In this document: piece by piece, positions 8,660 to 11,114 of the stretch | Layout: each line of letters begins with the position of its first letter | How positions within the stretch are numbered: the stretch's first letter is position 1 | Made by a program: the position numbers and the translations under genes | Notes under the pieces: model-generated | Seen by the model: the letters and a program-made list of their open reading frames with translations, nothing else | Databases searched by the model: none | Told to the model about the DNA's origin: nothing | From: Larix sibirica | Lineage: Eukaryota > Streptophyta > Pinopsida > Pinales > Pinaceae | Direction: 5' to 3' | NCBI GenBank assembly: GCA_004151065.3 | Contig: NWUY0303896439.1 | Coordinates: 1-11,114 of the forward strand | DNA: 11,114 bases

Positions 8660-9196
8660 CAGCTATCTCATTCTTCCATTAAACATAAGGGCTTATGTAG
8701 GCAACAATTAGTACATTGCAGGTGCTACTGAGTATGAGGGTGGACTTGTTTCAATTGCAGGAAGATTGATCAGTAGCCGGGTTGAATAGTTCGTGTGTGA
8801 AATGTTATGTCAGCACAAATGCACAGGCGTGTGCGACCTGTTCAGGTGGGTCTCTGTCTGTTGTTTGGGTTTTTTCTTAGTTTTCCATTTTTATTCTCTG
8901 TTTTCCATCAGGGTTTCCCTTGGTATAGTATTATGGGTTTATATATTCCTGATTAATGCCTGTAAAAAACTTTAATGGGCTCAGAGTAAAATCTGTTGAA
9001 AATAGTGAGTTGTAACTCGTTACTACTCTATATGCGTGATTTCAATATTTTGTAAATGTTGTTTTGAGATCAGTATAAGAATGATGTTAGGGAGACAGAA
9101 TGGTAGTATAAAAAATGTTGGGTTGTGTACCATTTTGGCATAGTTTTTAGATTTTGAGCTGCCTAACCCCAGGGCTCACACTTAACTCGATGCTTA
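8660..9196. other. Non-genic or intron-like stretch
   Basis: No recognisable gene was found. One plus-strand frame (the one open at 8334-8606) continues with few stops and includes ATEYEGGLVSIAGRLISS at about 8728-8781, then a stop, then an open piece to 8975, hydrophobic and Phe/Leu/Val-rich from about 8847. A splice-donor-like CAG/GTGGGT lies near 8844, followed by T-rich sequence typical of a plant intron. No matching exon chain could be built. The part at 9000-9196 lies downstream of the copia relic on the minus strand, but no later RNase H or LTR motif was seen. Confidence 0.4.
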
Positions 9197-9745
9197 TTAG
9201 GCACCCACATTCTCACCATGGCACGAGAGATCTGCAAAGCTAAAGCCAAACAGTCTTCTTTTAGTTAGCACACTGTACTCAGCTTTCATTGTTGACAATG
9301 ATAGAGTGGATTGCCTCTGACTGCTCCAACTTACAATGCTATTGCACAGATTAAATACATAGCCTGTTGTTGACCTAATTTTGATATCACCCTTCCCATT
9401 CTGTATCCTTGTATTCCAGCAAACCAGGTTGTTCGTCACCGCAGCCATCATAGCGTATGCCATAATTAGTTGTTTCCTGTAGATATCTGAAGATCCCTTT
9501 TCACAATGATCTGATGCTATCGACTTGGATCTGGTGTGCCAATGTATCCCACTGCTTGTGTGATTTCAAGCCCAATACAAGTCATCAAGTCCATATTCTG
9601 ACAGCACTATAAGACGGGATTTCTTTCATTTGCTCCCACTCATCATCAATCTCCTGACTCAACAACTTTGAGAGTTACACTCCATGTCCATTCACTATTT
9701 CACTCATGCTGAGTCTTTGAGCAGATGAATATTAATGCGGCATAC
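9197..9745 (-). mobile_element. Decayed Ty1/copia retrotransposon fragment (RT end and RNase H)
   Basis: Copia Pol encodes protease, integrase, reverse transcriptase and RNase H; only the end of RT and the start of RNase H remain here. Read leftward, four pieces align in the family order: 9719-9597 (SMSEIVNG, then KEIPSYSAV), 9600-9500 (LEITQAVGYI, then VKR), 9494-9390 (RYLQETTNYGIRYDG, then EYKDTEWEG), and 9391-9197 (STTGYVFNL, IVSWSSQRQS, LSTMKAEY). A likely further bit reaches about 9745. The pieces change frame near 9598, 9495 and 9390 and contain stops near 9677-9675 and 9519-9517. The usual S-T-x-E-A-E-Y has Lys for the first Glu, and D-A-D-W-A-G reads D-T-E-W-E-G. The Y-V-D-D catalytic box, integrase and LTRs were not found. 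Sequence past the last conserved motif is unrelated, so the copy is truncated at both ends. Confidence 0.9.
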
Positions 9746-9908
9746 CTTGAAAAATATGGCTGTGTGCGAAAGAGGGGAAACAATGTAAGTGTAATGATAA
9801 CTAATCCATTAAGCATAGAACAGTGGCTCAGGCATCAAAAGCAGCCAAAGATGAGCAGGACTGCCAACTTTCCAGTGAAGCTTTTTTTGCTTTCAATTTG
9901 TTTTTTTA

Positions 9909-9929
9909 GGGGGGGGTCCTGGGGTAGGG
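9909..9929 (+). other. Candidate G-quadruplex
   Basis: A run of eight G (9909-9916) is followed by TCCT, four G (9921-9924), TA and three G (9927-9929). Splitting the first run gives four G3 tracts with loops of 1-4 nt, which fits the usual G3+N1-7 pattern. It follows a T-run directly. Whether it folds in the cell is unknown. Confidence 0.55.
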
Positions 9930-9982
9930 AGCAAGAGGATCAGGAACAGGTTGGTCACCTTATGGTTCTTCCCATCTGGCTC

Positions 9983-10037
9983 TGGCTTCTGCTGGGCACT
10001 TTCTCTAAGGCTTCTTCATTATTGCAGGTTTGAATCC
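9983..10037 (+). promoter_or_regulatory. Pol III internal promoter-like A/B box pair
   Basis: TGGCTTCTGCTGG at 9983-9995 resembles an A box, and GGTTTGAATCC at 10027-10037 differs from the tRNA B-box word GGTTCGAATCC at one base. Their spacing of 44 bp suits a tRNA gene or SINE head. No cloverleaf, tail or target-site duplication was found, so this may be chance. Confidence 0.2.
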
Positions 10038-10188
10038 TTGCACAAAAGGTGAAGTTAATTTTCATAAAGCCAATCTTAGATATACCCACAGTGGAGTGGT
10101 AGCAGGTCAGTCTGTAGTTGGTGGGAATCAGGATGCCTGTTGAGACCTGAGTCCAGTCAGTTTCCTTGTTTACTACTTGTCTTTCCAT

Positions 10189-10213
10189 GGGTAATAAATG
10201 CTTTATTTAACCC
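10189..10213. repeat. Hairpin with AATAAA in its stem
   Basis: GGGT (10189-10192) and AATAAA (10193-10198) pair with TTTATT (10202-10207) and ACCC (10210-10213), leaving a TGC loop and a 2-nt bulge. AATAAA reads on both strands of the stem, so it could look like a polyadenylation signal in either direction. No transcript end is known here. Confidence 0.55.
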
Positions 10214-10513
10214 AAGTTTTGCAACAGGTCTCCCTTGCCCCAAATTCTACGGTAGCATTGGCTAAACTAGATTATGGTGCGCATCAGATATTTGCCTTTG
10301 ATATTTTAAAAATGAGCTTTAAATATATCTTGAGAAAGTTCCAGAAGACCTGGTTTCTCAACTGAGGTGGCTTTCATAACAAATGCTTTGGTGGGATGAA
10401 TGTTAAGATGATTTGCTTTATTAGAACTCTCTATCTGGTCGGTGAATGAGGTAAACAGAGTATGCAATGCAATTTCCATAGGAGATTTATTAAGAATATT
10501 TTTATTAGCCCTT

Positions 10514-10531
10514 GGTTGACCTAGATCAACC
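10514..10531. repeat. Near-perfect 18-bp palindrome
   Basis: GGTTGACCTAGATCAACC is self-complementary except for one C/A mismatch pair flanking the central CTAG. It contains a TTGAC word, the core of plant W-boxes, on each strand only in part (TTGAC on plus, TTGAT on minus). Its function is unknown. Confidence 0.6.
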
Positions 10532-10607
10532 TTCTAAGCAACCTGGTGCGATTAACTGAATTTCTTCAACCAAGACATTGGATTTCTTCTTTGTTCCATT
10601 TTGCACA

Positions 10608-10624
10608 GCTCTATGATATAGAGC
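10608..10624. repeat. Perfect 7-bp inverted repeat with 3-nt loop
   Basis: GCTCTAT (10608-10614) and ATAGAGC (10618-10624) flank GAT. The stem is short and lies just upstream of the AT-rich 17-bp duplication. No role is evident. Confidence 0.6.
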
Positions 10625-10647
10625 AGTTTGAATAAAAACGAACAAAT

Positions 10648-10680
10648 TAATTATATTAAAATAGTAATTATATTAAAATA
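10648..10680. repeat. 17-bp tandem duplication
   Basis: TAATTATATTAAAATAG at 10648-10664 is followed directly by TAATTATATTAAAATA at 10665-10680. The unit is pure A/T apart from its last base, so slippage is a likely origin. Confidence 0.85.
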
Positions 10681-11061
10681 ATATGAATTTTTTTATTTGC
10701 AACTTGGAACCGTTCTGCAATGACATGTAAATCTGAAAGGGCAGCAAGATCACTTCAATGTTTTAAAAATGAATATAGTTATTTTAAATCAAGTTAAGAT
10801 GATGGCTGTCAAAGTTTTTGTCTGTAACCAATCCGTAAAGCTACAAAAATCTGAAATAAAATCAAGGTAACTCCAATGCAATTGCAGATTCTTAAAGATT
10901 GCTTTAAATTATGGAAGGAAATAAGAGGATGTGCAATGCCAAAGTTCAAGTAGCTATAGAAGTTTTAGTTATTTCTTTTAACCTGCTATTTCAGAAAATC
11001 AAATAAAGGTCAAAATGTATTTTTCCAGTAGGATAACAGAAAGTGGTGTTAATGTTTTAAA

Positions 11062-11114
11062 ACTCGGACTCGGACTCGGACTCGGAATCGATTGAGGGTC
11101 AACTCGGACTCGGA
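11062..11114. repeat. ACTCGG hexamer microsatellite, cut by window end
   Basis: Four perfect ACTCGG units span 11062-11085. After a 16-bp interruption (11086-11101), two more units and the first base of a third run from 11102 to the window end. The GC-rich hexamer contrasts sharply with the AT-rich DNA to its left, which suggests the edge of another repeat or inserted element. Its full length cannot be judged here. Confidence 0.9.

Larger units (their letters stand above)
9746..10188. other. Non-genic stretch right of the copia relic
   Basis: No RT catalytic motif continues into this sequence on the minus strand, so the copia fragment ends or was interrupted at about 9745. Open frames at 9725-10033 (plus, 102 codons) and 9955-10188 (minus, 77 codons) overlap each other and show no known motif; the first starts antisense to the relic. 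T-rich tracts followed by AG (9901-9908, and 10012-10026 ending TTGCAG) look like splice acceptors, but no exon is recognised. Confidence 0.4.
10214..11061. other. AT-rich non-genic stretch with small palindromes
   Basis: No gene was recognised on either strand and all frames are short. It holds the two short palindromes and the 17-bp duplication listed separately. Composition falls back to AT-rich from about 10600. Confidence 0.5.

Noticed and set aside
9725-10033. 102-codon plus-strand frame
   Set aside because: It begins antisense to the copia relic, crosses homopolymer T and G runs, and shows no known domain.
9955-10188. 77-codon minus-strand frame as a continuation of the copia RT
   Set aside because: It lacks the Y-V-D-D box and the conserved RT segments expected upstream of the relic; no alignment to the family order could be made.

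Overview
The window looks like intergenic, repeat-laden nuclear DNA of a land plant, probably a seed plant with a large genome. The evidence is mostly AT-rich sequence (the stretches near 5400-5600 and 7560-7900 are almost all A and T), no long intact coding region, several families of short tandem duplications, a decayed Ty1/copia retrotransposon fragment with typical plant motifs, and plant-style promoter words (TGGGCC, CCAAT, TATA-like). A gymnosperm is possible but the sequence does not prove it. Nothing bacterial is present: there are no operons, ribosome-binding sites or CRISPR array.

Layout. Positions 1-182 are a 40-bp minisatellite arranged as an 80-bp higher-order repeat and cut by the window edge. 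From there to about 2100 the plus strand is strongly C-rich and G-poor. The minus strand is therefore purine-rich, and it carries a TATA-like box with two TGGGCC sites (1074-1146) and weak protein-like fragments (859-1073, 1570-1802, 1884-2093), which suggests an old element or gene read leftward. Positions 2094-4155 are mostly featureless apart from a triple 50-53-bp repeat at 3458-3613. Positions 4156-4656 hold a better relic: three minus-strand frame segments that join end to end into one broken protein of about 165 residues ending in a coiled coil. A tRNA-like (SINE-like) patch follows at about 4735-4845. Two tandem duplications, 121 bp (5593-5813) and about 147 bp (6144-6436), sit in AT-rich DNA that runs on to about 8000.

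From about 8000 to 10200 the base composition becomes more balanced. This block holds a promoter-like stretch, the longest open frame of the window (8228-8659, minus, unrecognised, with a 31-bp tandem duplication inside it), and the one confidently identified element: the 3' part of a copia polyprotein (end of reverse transcriptase plus RNase H) at 9197-9745, minus strand, broken by several frameshifts and stops. Further right are a G-quadruplex candidate, a few perfect or near-perfect hairpins, and at the right edge an ACTCGG hexamer microsatellite that continues out of the window.

No gene in this window can be called functional from sequence alone, and no genes appear to work together. The pieces read as layers of decayed mobile DNA and local tandem duplication. 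No convincing undescribed system was found; the coiled-coil relic at 4156-4656 and the minus-strand landscape of 1-2100 are the parts most worth a database search.
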